The position numbers were made by a program, and so were the translations under genes. 64,000 nucleotides of DNA from Talpa occidentalis (lineage: Eukaryota > Chordata > Mammalia > Eulipotyphla > Talpidae). Positions 1-9,926 of the stretch are shown in pieces; position 1 is the first letter of the stretch, and every line of letters starts with the position of its first letter. The stretch is taken from the NCBI RefSeq assembly GCF_014898055.3, contig NW_023601212.1:45496329-45560328 (forward strand). Direction: 5' to 3'. Below the pieces are notes generated by a model, which worked only from the letters and a program-made list of their open reading frames with translations, did no database searches and was not told the DNA's origin.

Positions 1-260
1 ACCCTCCTGTGTGAGCTGGGAGAAAAGAAAAAGGAAAGGAGTCATTCACAGGCTGTTTGGGGGTGCTCGCCCACATGCTGTGTGCACATGACATATGAGG
101 AGTACTTCCCATACATGTCACAGGCACAGAAAGTAGCATGGGCAGGCCATGTACGCGCTGCCAACTTGGAGCACTGCCTCACTGACACGGTGCGCATCCA
201 CGCCACATGCATGAAACATGCTCCACGTGCACACTCCCGGAGAGGACCACAATCTGTCAC
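1..260. other. Unassigned sequence before the first repeat
   Basis: No gene or recognisable repeat is seen. Short open frames on both strands here are low-complexity translations with no protein family features. Confidence 0.4.
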
Positions 261-346
261 TCCCGCCCCTCCCCCCCCCCCCCCCCCGCGCCCCATCTCG
301 CCCCCCGCCCCGCCCCCGCCCCCGCCCGCCGCTCCCCTCCCCCCCT
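261..346. repeat. C-rich low-complexity tract
   Basis: The + strand is almost pure C, with an unbroken run of about 18 C near 269-287 followed by repeated C4-6 blocks separated by single G. The - strand therefore has many G4-6 runs close together, a G-quadruplex-capable pattern; the + strand could form an i-motif. The long proline- and glycine-rich frames over this tract are artefacts of its composition. Confidence 0.85.
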
Positions 347-384
347 TCTTTGGCATCCCAGGCACCTGAAGAAAGCGTACCCTC

Positions 385-696
385 GGGCCTCCCCGGTGGC
401 ACAAGGGGTTGAGTCTCAGCACTACAAAGCTATGGGCAGCCACGGCAGCACAAGTTCCCATCCCCGGCCAGCCAGGGAGGTGACCCGCACGGCGGCACGG
501 CGCATCAGACCTCTCCTGTGTGGCCCACTGCTTGCTGTTCCCCTCAGCAGTGTCTTTCAGTCAATCCTGGCCGTTGTGTTCCCCCATCCTGTCTGTGGTG
601 AATCCTCTCATCCGGCCGTGCCTGTGTGGCCTGTAGCCCTACTCTGTGCATAAAAATAAATCTTAGAAGAGGGAAAAAAAAAAAAAAAAAAAAAAA
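385..696 (+). mobile_element. tRNA-derived SINE, copy 1 (diverged)
   Basis: It starts with the family head GGGCCTCCCCGGTGGC and carries the diagnostic internal blocks (CAGACCTCTCCTG, CCCCTCAGCAGTGT, GTGAATCCTCTCA), ending in AATAAATCTTAGAAG and an A-run of over 20 bases. The middle is diverged from the younger copies near 26165 and 40333. Its poly(A) runs directly into the 5' end of the L1 that follows. Confidence 0.85.
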
Positions 697-1939
697 GTTA
701 ATAGGGAGGAAAAGCGGCAGGTCCCAGTGAGAACTGGGACAGGGAAGATAAACGGACGACTCCAGCAAACTGCCCGAAGAAGAAAGTTGCCATAAAAGAG
801 GACGAGAAGGGAGGGAAGCGCAGAACCCTGCTCCCCTCCCCCGCCCACAAAGTCGGCACTCTCCGACCGGCAGAGAGGAGGAAACAACAAACCAAAACGG
901 CCAACAAGAAAAACGGACACAGCAAGCGGGACTGTGAGTGGAAAGGAACTATTGCAGCCACCACACCCCGTGAACGGGAGCTGAGGCGAACCCTGCAGGA
1001 TCCGCCGCGGAGGTGAGCTCCAGGCGCCATTAAAGAGAGCCCCGCCCCCCAGGAGGAGACCAGCACCAGCACACAGCCCCGGCCGCCGGTAAGCTTGCGC
1101 GGAAAGTGGCGCGGATCCAGACTGGATCGCAGCTGCCCAGGTCCCCGCGCCTGCGACCTAGGCTTGCGGGGAGACGGCGGAGGCCCTCCCTGAGTGAGCA
1201 GGAACAAGGCGCCCAGGCAGGGGAGCGGGATTCAAAAGGCGCCATTCCCGCGCCACTGATCTGGGCTACAGCCCGCGTCCTGGAACTGAGGGCTTTGGAA
1301 CTGAGACCCGGGGCACGAAATTAGGGGCGTGGGTTTCCCACGACGGTGGGGCACAAGGCAGACACAGCACCCCAAAGCCATTGAGGTGTACCCTACCATC
1401 CCCGCTCTGCTCCCTGTCCCACGGGGTGGAAAATCAGCTCCCCAAGGGCTCTAGGAGAGATCTCTGGCGCCACCTAGCGACTTGACCCCAGCACAGGCTA
1501 CTGAAGGAGCTAGTGGCCAGCTGGGGAGTTAGCCCACACCTGGCTCCTTCCGAACAAGTAGTCTGAGCCCACAGGGAGAGCGAGCACCCACAGCCGGGGC
1601 AGACCAGGCGCGCAGAAGAGTGTGCCTGAGACCAGACGCGCAGGGAGTGTGTCCCACATCATTTTAGAACAGGGACATTTCTTCAGTAAAGACTACCTGC
1701 AGAAGGCTTCCTCAGGAGCCAGAGGTGAGCAGGGGAAGTTCGCCCATGCCAGACCCCCTCTGGCCTGCAGTCCAAGCCCAGAGGGGAGCAGGAACCCACC
1801 GCCGGGGCAGACCAGGCGCACAAGGGAGTGTGTCCCCACATCGGCATTTTAGAACAGGGACCTTTCTCCATTAAAGGCTGCTTGAAACTGACAGATGACT
1901 CCTGGAAGAACCAGAGGGGAACAGAGAAGCCCACCCAAG
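697..1939 (+). promoter_or_regulatory. L1-A 5'UTR / internal promoter region
   Basis: This is about 1.24 kb of GC- and CpG-rich sequence directly upstream of the L1 ORF1 ATG, the position of the L1 internal RNA polymerase II promoter. Its last part contains an imperfect tandem unit: the block GGGGCAGACCAGGCGC occurs at 1596 and 1804, a period of 208, and each copy is followed by GGGAGTGTGTCCC and by TTTTAGAACAGGGAC. Promoter activity is inferred from the family, not shown. Confidence 0.65.
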
Positions 1940-3004
1940 ATGCCGGCCAGTCCCAACAACACAGTGTCCCAACGCATACGGCAAATTAGAAAACAGACAG
2001 TAGGGAGGAGAAGAACCACACGCAACCTAGCAACTCTCCAGAGAAAAAGCACACCACAAAAAGAAAGCCAGCCCCCAGATTGCAAAGACAATAACTTGGA
2101 AGAATTTCTGAGCCTTCCAGAAAGAGAATTTAAAATTGCCGTGATTAAAAAACTGACAGAAGTCATAAAGGAAAACAATGATAAGGGAAAATAATCAACG
2201 ATCAGAAGAATGCAATTGAGTCCCTAGAGAGGGAAAACAATGGTCAGAAGAAAGAAATTGAGTCCCTAAAGAGGGAAGTAAGAAATGCAGGAGATCAAAT
2301 AATTAATGGAAGAACTAAAGAATTCTGGGAAAAGCAATGAAAGCAGAATAGATGAAATGGAAGAACGAATAAGTAATCTTGAAGACACAGAAATAAAAAG
2401 AACCAAAACAGAAAAGGAAAGAGAAGTACGAAGGAAAAAGAACGAAGAAAGACTTCGGGAACTATCTGACTCCATGAGGAAAGGAAATATAAGAGTTATA
2501 GGAATACCAGAAGGAGAGGAGAGAGATGTAGGAACAGAGAAAATATTCAAAGAGATAATTGAAGAGAACTTCCCAAATGTGAAGAAGGAGCTGAAAATTG
2601 ATATACAAGAAGCAAGAAGAACACCAAACTTCCACGACGAAAGGAAAAATACAGCAAGACACATAATAGTAAAGCTCCCAAGAATCCAGGACAAGGAAAA
2701 AATAATGAAGCTGGCAAGAGGGAAGAAACAGATAACATTCAAAGGAAAACCAATCAGGCTGACATCAGACTTCTCCGAAGAAACACTACGGGCAAGGAGA
2801 GAGTGGAGGGACATAGCCAACAGACTCCAAGAAAACAGATGCCAACCAAGAATACTCTATCCCGCAAAGCTCTCCTTCCTCTTTGAAGAAAGAATATGGA
2901 CCTTCCCAGACAAACAGAAACTCCGGAATTTCATTGCAACTAAACCCCCACTCCAAAAAATACTACAAGGAGTCCTAAAGCCAGAACCTCAGAGGGACGA
3001 ATAA
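1940..3004 (+). pseudogene. L1-A ORF1 (RNA-binding chaperone), frameshifted
   Basis: L1 ORF1p is a trimeric coiled-coil RNA-binding protein that coats L1 RNA. The start at 1940 (MPASPNNTVSQ) is chosen because it lies just after the 5'UTR in an AAGATG context. The N-terminal part runs to a stop at about 2192-2194. The frame is broken across the coiled-coil region, where a segment of about 42 bases (…CAATTGAGTCCCTAGAGAGGG) is tandemly repeated. An open frame resumes at 2306 and ends with TAA at 3002-3004. This second part has the RRM core (IRVIGIPEGEE) and the C-terminal domain (RILYPAKLSF, FPDKQKLR), so the family assignment is firm. There is at least one stop and one frameshift between 2192 and 2305, so no complete protein is encoded. 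Total length, about 355 codons, is normal for mammalian ORF1. Confidence 0.88.
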
Positions 3005-3078
3005 CAATGAAAGAAGGCCCAAAAAAAAAAAAGTTATTAAAAGAATAAATAAATAAAATCAAAGGAAAGACAAACACA

Positions 3079-3659
3079 ATGGCAAATACAGATGTTAACA
3101 TATCAATATTAACTCTAAATGTAAATGGACTAAACTCTTCAATAAAAAGACACAGAGTGGCAGCCTGGATTAAGAAACAAAACCCAACCTTTTGCTGTCT
3201 CCAGGAAACACATTTAGCTACAAAAGATAAAAATAGGCTCAAAGTTAAAGGATGGAAAACAATCCTACAAGCAAATGGACCAAAAAGAAAGCAGGAACAG
3301 CTATACTTATATCAGATAAAACAGATTCAAACTCAAAAAGATAAAAAAGAGACCCCAATGGTCACTACATTATGATCAAGGGGACAATACTTCAAGAAGA
3401 AATAACACTCATTAACATATACTCACCAAACAAAGGAGCACCAAAATATATCAGACAACTGTTGTCCTCTCTGAAAACAGACATCAGAGAAAACACATAC
3501 GTGGTGGGAGACTTCAACACACCACTATCAACAATGGATAGATCAACAAGACAAAAAATAAGTAAAGAAACCAAAGCTCTAAATAAGGACCTAGAGCAAT
3601 TAGGCTTAACAGACATCTATAGAACACTAAACCCCAAAAAAACGGAGTACACATTTTTC
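3079..3659 (+). pseudogene. L1-A ORF2, endonuclease domain only
   Basis: ORF2p is the L1 endonuclease and reverse transcriptase. The start MANTDVNISILTLNVNG is followed by the APE-type endonuclease signatures NVNGLN and LQETHL. A frameshift falls near 3290-3375. The next frame (from 3372) carries INIYSPNKGAPKYIRQ and GDFNTPLS, with the conserved D and N, and runs to LNPKKTEYTF. The reading then ends at the insertion of L1-B. No RT domain is present in this piece; the continuation is at 7117. Frameshift and interruption make this non-functional. Confidence 0.88.
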
Positions 3660-3682
3660 TTTTTTTTTTTTTTTTTTTTTTT

Positions 3683-3706
3683 GAGGTTAAACCCAGATAG
3701 AGTTTA
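3683..3706 (-). repeat. 24-base non-L1 segment between two poly(A) tracts of L1-B
   Basis: On the - strand the L1 3' end is followed by A10, then a 24-base segment, then A22-23. An AATAAA is formed at the first A-run/segment junction about 20 bases before the second A-run, which fits downstream polyadenylation and a very short 3' transduction. An untemplated insertion in the tail is the alternative. Confidence 0.5.
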
Positions 3707-3890
3707 TTTTTTTTTTAAATATTAAATTTTATTTTTATATTCCCCCATACAATTGCAAACGCCCCATTCTGACCCCAATCCTTCCCCTCCTGCCCCCCAC
3801 CCCCCAAAAAGTGTCTCTGGTTCATAGTTTTTTGTTGATTTTGATTTTCACTTTCTTATATTCATTTTCCTGGTCCCTTATTTAAGTTTT

Positions 3891-6800
3891 CTAGATTCCT
3901 GCTATGAGTGAGACCATCCGGTATTTTTCTTTTTCTTTTTGGCTTATTTCGCTGAGCATGATCCCTTCCAGCGCCATCCATGTTGCTGCAAATTGCATGT
4001 GTTTATCTTTTTTGAATGCTGAGTAATATTCCATGGTATATATGTACCACATCTTCTTGATCCAGTCATCTATTTTTGGGCATTTGGGTTGTTTCCAAAG
4101 CTTAGCTATTGTAAACAGTGCTGCTATAAACATAGGAGTGCAGGTGCTCTTTGGAATTGATGTTTCTGTGTCCTTTGGGTAAATACCTAGGAGTGGAATT
4201 GCTGGATCATATGGAAGCTCTATGTTTAGTAGGTCCAGAAATCTCCACACAGCTCTCCATAGTGGTTGGACCAGTTTGCACTCCCACCAACAGTGCACAA
4301 GAGTTCCTTTTTCTCCACATCCTCGCCAACATTTGTTGTTGCTAGTTTTTTTAATATGTGCCATTCTCACTGGTGTGAGATGGTATCTCATGGTAGTTTT
4401 GATTTGCATTTCCCTGATTACAAGTGATGTTGAACATTTTTTCATATGCCTGTTGGCCATTTGCATTTCCTCTTCAGAGAAGTTTCTTTTTAGCTCTTCT
4501 GCCCATTTTTTGACAGGATTATTTTCTTTGTTGTTGCTGAGTCTCATCAGCTCTTTGCAGATTTTTGTGATCAGTCCTTTATCATTAGTGTTGGGTGCAA
4601 AAATGTTCTCCCAGTTGGTGGGGTTTCTCTTTGTTTTTGTTATTGTCTCTTTTGCTGTGCAGAAGCTCTTTAATTTGATGTAGTCCCAGCTGTTTATCTT
4701 TCTCTTCACTATCACTGCTTTGGGTGATGTGTCTGTAAAGATGTCTTTGATGTGCAAATCCCGTAGTGTTTCGCCTATATTTCCTTCTATATATTTTATG
4801 GTTTCAGGTCTTATGTCTAGTTATTTAATCCATTTTGAGTTGATTTTGTGTATGGTGTGAGGTAGTGGTCAAGCTTCATTCTTTTGCATGTAGCGACCAG
4901 TTTTCCCAGCACCATTTATTGAGCAAACTTTCTTTGCTCCAATGCATAGTCTTTGCTCCTTTGTCAAAGATTAGTTGACCATAAATCTGTGGGTTTATTT
5001 CTGGATTTTCTATTCGATTCCATTGGTCTGTATGTCTGTTCTTGTTCCAATACCGCAGTTTTGATGATTATGGCTTTGTAGTATAGTTTTGAAGTCTGGG
5101 AGTGTGATGCCTCCATTTCTCTTTTTTTTCAGTAGAGCTTTGGCTATTCGGGTTTTTGGTGATTCCATATGAATTCATCAATAATTGTTTCTATTTCTTG
5201 AAGAATGCCATTGAGATTTTGATTGGAATAGCATTGAATCTGTATATTGCTTTTGGTAGGATGGCCATTTTAATAATGTTTATTCTTCCAATCCATGAGC
5301 AGGGGATGTCTTTCCATTTCTTTGTGTCTTCTTCTATTTCTTTAACAGTGTTTTATAGTTTTCTTTGTATAGGCCTTTACCTCTTTTGTTAGATTTATTC
5401 CCAAATATTGATTTTTTTGTTTCGATAATAAAGGGGTGGTTTTTTTGATTTCTTCTTCTTCAGAATTATTGTTTGTGTATAGGAAGCTACTGACTTTTGC
5501 GTGTTGATTTTGTATCCTGCCACTTTACTGAATTGATTGATGAGTTGAATTAGTTTTTCTGTGGAGATTTTGGGGTTCTCTATGTATATTATCATATCAT
5601 CTGCAAATAGTGATAGTTTGACTTCTTCTTTTCCTATTTGGATTCCTTGGATGTCTTTCTCTTGTCTTATTGCTCTGGCTAGGACTTCCAGTATTATATT
5701 GAAAAGCAGTGGTGAGAGTGGACATCCTTGTCTTTTCCAGATCTTAATGGAATTGCTTTCAGCTTTTCACCATTGAAAATGATACTGGCTGTTGGCTTGT
5801 CATAGATGGCCTTTATGATGTTGAGGTATGTTCCTTGTATCCCCAGAATTTCAAGGGCTTTTATCATGAATGTGTTGCACTTTGTCGAAAGCTTCTCAGC
5901 ATCTATTGATATTATCATATGGTTTTTATATTTCTTTTTGTTGATGTGTTGGATAACGTTGATTGATTTTCGGATGTTAAACCATCCTTGTGCCCTGGAA
6001 TGAATCCAACTTCGTGTGAATTATCTAATGGATACATTGTTGGATTCTGATAGCTAAAATTTTATTGAGGATTTTTGCATCAGTGTTCATTAGGGAGATT
6101 GGCCTGTAGTTTTCCTTTTTTGTGTTGTCCTTATTCGTTTTGGTATTAGTGTAATATTGGCTTCATAGAACGTGTTTGTATTGTCCTTCCTTCTCAATTT
6201 TTTGAAAGTTTGTGAAGGGATAGGCACTAATTTGTCTCTGAATGTTTGGTAGAATTCATTTGTAAATCCATCAGGTCCTGGGCTTTTGTTTTTGGGGAGG
6301 TTTTTAATTACCATTTCAATTTCGCTGCTTGTAATTGGTCTGTTTAGGTGTTCTATTTCTTCTTTATCTAGCTTTGGGTGATTGTAGAGTTGTAGGAATT
6401 TGTCCATCTCCTCTAGATTGTTGAACTTGTTTCCTATAACTTTCATAGTAGTTACTGATTATTCTTTTATTTCTGCTGTGTCCGTTGTGATTTCTCCTCT
6501 TTCATTTATGATTCTGTGTATTTGTGCTTTCTCCTTTTTTCCTTTGTGAGCCTGGCTAGGGGTTTGTCTATTTTATTTATTTTTTCAAAGAACCAGCTCT
6601 TGGTTTCATTGATCTTTTGGATTGTTTTTTTTAGTTTCAATTTCAATTTATTTCTGCTTTGGTTTTTATTATTTCTTTCTTCTACTGGTTTTGGGGTTTT
6701 TTGTTGTTGCTCTTTTCTAGATCTTTGAGCTTCGAGATTAGTTGTTTCTTTGAGTCTTTCTTTTTTTTGATGTGAGCTTCTATTGCTATATATTTTCCTC

Positions 6801-7116
6801 TTATTACTGCTTTTGCTGCATCCCATACATTTAGGATATTGGTGTCCTCCTTGTCATTCAATTCAAAGAATTTTTAATTTCTTCTTTGATCTCCTCGTTA
6901 GTCCAGTGGTCCCAGTAGTGTGGCTTTTAATCTCCATGAGGTAGGAAAGTTCCTTGCCTTCTTTTTATGGTTTATTTCTAGTTTGATGCCTTCATGGTCA
7001 GAAAAGATGGTTGATATGATTTCAATTTTGGTGTAATCTGTTGATGTTTGTCTTGTCCCAGTATGTGATCGATCCTGGAGAAATGATCCGGTGCGCTTGA
7101 GAAAAATGTGTACTCC
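3891..7116 (-). pseudogene. L1-B ORF2 (RT and C-terminal domains), multiply frameshifted
   Basis: The last 289 codons (4757 to the stop at 3891-3893) are open and contain the ORF2 C-terminal cysteine motif ([18 protein letters not shown]) and the end MVSLIAGI. Upstream, pieces of the RT domain lie in different frames: a segment with [11 protein letters not shown] near 5595, one with [10 protein letters not shown] near 5918, and PKNKSPGPDGF near 6330. At 4822 a substitution makes a stop; most other breaks are one-base changes in homopolymer runs relative to L1-E. Damage increases toward 7116. The domain content and order are those of L1 ORF2; no active protein is encoded. Confidence 0.85.
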
Positions 7117-7132
7117 CATTTTTCTCAAGCGC
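7093..7132. repeat. Centre of a ~1-kb inverted repeat (L1 head-to-head)
   Basis: Perfect 16-base arms (7093-7108 and 7117-7132) flank an 8-base spacer (TGTACTCC). The complementarity continues outward with small indels to about 6112 on the left and to the gap at 8112 on the right. The left arm is L1-B ORF2 on the - strand and the right arm is L1-A ORF2 on the + strand. Confidence 0.85.
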
Positions 7133-8112
7133 ACACGGATCATTCTCCAGGATCGATCAACATACTGGGGCACAGACAAACATCAACAGATACACCAAGA
7201 TTGAAATCATCACCCATCTTTTCTGACATGAAGGCATCAAACTAGAAATAAACCATAAAAAAAGGCAAGGAACTTTCCTACCTCATGGAGATTAAAAACC
7301 ACACTACTGAAGACCATTGGACTAATGAGGAGATCAAAGAAGAAATTAAAAAATTTTTGAATTGAACGACAAGAGGACACTAATATCCTAAATGTATGGG
7401 ATGCAGCAAAAGCAGTAATAAGAGGAAAATATATAGCAATAGAAGCTCACATCAAGAAACAAGAAAGAACGCAAAGAAACAACCTCATCTCGAAGCTCAA
7501 AGATCTAGAAAAGAACAACAAAAAAACCCCAAAACCAGTAGAGAAAAGAAATAATAAAAACCAAAGCAGAAATAAATGAAATTGAAACTAAAAAAACAAT
7601 CCAAAAGATCAATGAAACAAGAGCTGTTTTTTTGAAAAATCAATAAAATAGACAAACGCCTAGCCAGGCTCACAAAGGAAAAAAGGGAGAAAGCACAAAT
7701 AACAGGATCATCAATGAAGAGGAGAAATCACAACGGACACAGCAGAAATCAAAAGAATAATCAGTAACTACTATGAACAGTTATATGGAAACAAGTTTAA
7801 CAATCTAGAGGAGATGGACAAATTCCTACAACTCTACAATCACCCAAAGCTAGATAAAGAAAAATAGAACACCTAAACAAGACAATTACAATTAGCGAAA
7901 TTGAAAATGGTAATAAAAAACCTCCCCAAAAACAAGCCCAGGACCTGATGGATTTACAAATGAATTCTACCAAACATTCAGAGACGAATTAGTGCCTATC
8001 CTTCACAAACTCTTCCAAAAAATTGAGAAGGAAGGGACAATACCAAACACGTTTTATGAGCCAACATTACACTAATACCAAAAACCGAACAAGGACAAAC
8101 ACAAAAAGAAAA
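7117..8112 (+). pseudogene. L1-A ORF2 continuation (linker and start of RT), cut by gap
   Basis: This resumes ORF2 at the sequence expected after 3659 (TTTTTCTCAAGCGC…) and runs through the linker to the start of the reverse transcriptase, including the DNA for the PGPDGF-type motif near 7935-7955 and for [12 protein letters not shown] near 8045-8080. Many one-base indels scatter it over three frames. It stops at the N run. It is either the displaced half of L1-A (preferred) or a foldback copy of L1-B. Confidence 0.75.
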
Positions 8113-8212
8113 NNNNNNNNNNNNNNNNNNNNNNNNNNNNNNNNNNNNNNNNNNNNNNNNNNNNNNNNNNNNNNNNNNNNNNNNNNNNNNNNNNNNNNNN
8201 NNNNNNNNNNNN
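8113..8212. other. Assembly gap, 100 N
   Basis: Exactly 100 N, the usual placeholder for a gap of unknown length. Its left side is L1 ORF2 and its right side is the middle of an LTR, so the missing sequence should hold at least the 3' part of L1-A and the rest of the LTR. Confidence 0.98.
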
Positions 8213-8354
8213 CACCCTTAGGTCCCAGCCACCTTCCCTTTGGTGGTGATGGGATTTAGAGTTCCCAGTGTCTTTTGGCTTTGGTCTGGAGTAGGGGGTG
8301 GAGTCTACAAAGCCTGTATGGAATTAGCTTTAGGACATCCTTTTCCCCCTAACA
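8213..8354 (-). mobile_element. Solo-LTR-type fragment, ERV1-like (cut by gap)
   Basis: Similar over its length to the right part of the LTR at 51017-51466, including GGATGTCC…CCATACAGGCTTTG read on the - strand and the terminal TAACA (8350-8354 on +). The other end is lost in the gap. No internal viral genes are visible. Confidence 0.75.
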
Positions 8355-8384
8355 AGAGGACAAGAAATCTCATTATTTCTGCAA

Positions 8385-8625
8385 TGCTTGTAATGGGATT
8401 GGTCCCTTACAATGGGATTGGTCCTGTGTCAAGCACATCAAGTGAAACATATCACTTAAATTATCACAGCATCCCTAAGAAATAGGAACCTGATTTTTTT
8501 TTTTCCCATGAAGAATTGAGACTAAGACAAGTTAAATAATTTGCCCAAGGTCACATATAAAATGGTGGTCTTGCTTCAGATTTAGGCAGTTTGACTGCTG
8601 AACTTGTGTTTTCTCAAAATAGAGA
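8385..8625 (-). mobile_element. MIR SINE relic
   Basis: The stretch AATTTGCCCAAGGTCACA with the preceding TTGAGACTAAGACAAGTTAA is the reverse-strand MIR core (AACTTGCCCAAGGTCACAC). A short internal duplication, AATGGGATTGGTCC, occurs twice at about 8393-8425. Confidence 0.7.
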
Positions 8626-9895
8626 GGTCACATACACGACGGTCTTAAAAAGAAAAAAAGAGGACTCTTAAGATAGTCATGGTCTGGACATCTGCACTAG
8701 ACGTGAAAGTATGTAAAACCGGCCTCAGAAGGCAAGACTGCTTCCATTCTGCGGGGTGTGTCTATTGCTTCTTCCCAGTTGAGAGCAGTAGAGCACAGAG
8801 AAATAGATCTAGCATCCATTATAAAATTTACAAATCTTTGCCATTCTCAATCCGCTTTGGTTTTATTGGTCATTTAGGCTTAATTTCCTTCTCAGAGACA
8901 CAATCAGTATATTTTTGTTTCAAACATGTTTACATTTTAGCCTTATTTTGTCACATAACATAGGCATCATATGTTTTTCTATTGTACCTATATTAAAAAA
9001 AAATCTTTCTAATCATTAGGTTGTGAAGACATCCAACTTCAACCAGTTTCAAAAGTAAAACGAGCCTCAAAGTGTAAAATCTGCTTCCCCTTACTGAAGG
9101 GATTTAAATTACATTGTGGATAAAAATGTTGTAAGCAGACCAGCTAAAACAGTGTTTTATTTCTGAAGTAAATGGACTGAAACAGATGGAAGAGGGGGAA
9201 AGAGCTTTCCTACAGGCACGTGTCTGTGTGTCACCAGCTGTTGCTGGGAGATAATGTGCAATGGTGAGTGATATATAGGAGGAAATCCAAATGCCTGGAG
9301 TCCTTTGCTTTGGACTGTGAGGAGAAAAGAACCTCTCAAGTTTTTGGTTTTTTTTCAACTGAAGGTGAAGCCTGGAATTTGCAATCCCCCTTAAAATAAC
9401 AGTGACTTATTTGATTGAAACATAAAGCAGGACTCAAAAACTGCTTATTTTATTCCACAGTGGGTTTCAAAGAAAGTTAAATTTATAGAAGGATCCAATG
9501 AGGGGTGGGGAGTCATTGAGAATAATGGGCAAGACTAAAATGGAATATTTTTAATTATGCTCTAAGTCTATAAACATTTTTATTGTTAATTTAAATTTTG
9601 CTATTTTATTTTTTTAAATTTAAATACACTGAGAGAAAAATGGTCATTTTAGACTGCAACTGCCTGGATTCTTTTGTATTAATTAATTCTTTTTCTCTAT
9701 ATTAATTAATTCTTTTCCTGTTAAAACCAAAACCCCAAGGAATGATGTGGATAGCTTACAATATAATACATAGGGCTGAGTTTATCTGTGTTTTATTTTT
9801 TTTTCCACAGAGGCTATTTAAAAGAGGGTTTAAGAATCTACAAGTAAGAGAAATGGTAGTGTTTAAAGAAAGCATCTCAGGTGATTAAGAAATAC

Positions 9896-9926
<31 letters not shown>
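9896..9926. repeat. (AAT)n microsatellite
   Basis: About ten uninterrupted AAT units. Confidence 0.95.

Larger units (their letters stand above)
697..3659 (+). mobile_element. L1-A, 5' half of a full-length-type LINE-1 (interrupted)
   Basis: In order: a GC-rich 5'UTR (697-1939), ORF1 (1940-3004), a spacer of about 74 bases, and the start of ORF2 (from 3079). ORF2 breaks off at 3659, inside the endonuclease-to-RT linker, where the poly(T) of an oppositely oriented L1 begins. The sequence that should follow in ORF2 reappears in the same orientation at 7117, so one L1 was split by a second. The 5' end sits against the SINE poly(A). The 5'UTR shows it is near full length rather than 5'-truncated. 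Both ORFs are broken, so this copy cannot retrotranspose by itself. Confidence 0.85.
3660..7116 (-). mobile_element. L1-B, 5'-truncated LINE-1 inserted in L1-A in reverse
   Basis: Read on the - strand this has ORF2 from the late endonuclease region to the stop (7116 down to 3891), a short G-rich 3'UTR (3890-3717), an A-run, 24 extra bases and a second A-run (the T-run at 3660-3682). The 3'UTR is near identical to that of L1-E at 39415-39597, so the copy is young. A likely target-site duplication is CATTTTTCT (at 3651-3660 and again from 7117). Its 5' truncation point, ORF2 sequence GGAGTACACA, is the same ORF2 position as the insertion point in L1-A. Confidence 0.82.

Noticed and set aside
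42..653. Several glycine-, proline- and arginine-rich open frames on both strands
   Set aside because: They are translations of the C-rich tract and of SINE copy 1; no family motif and no promoter.
698..1324. Long frames in the L1 5'UTR (up to 169 codons)
   Set aside because: CpG-rich 5'UTR sequence with few stops; the region belongs to L1-A and shows no protein motif.
4151..4683. + strand frames over L1-B
   Set aside because: Antisense shadows of the ORF2 C-terminal coding sequence; hydrophobic because they read the complement of a lysine-rich frame.
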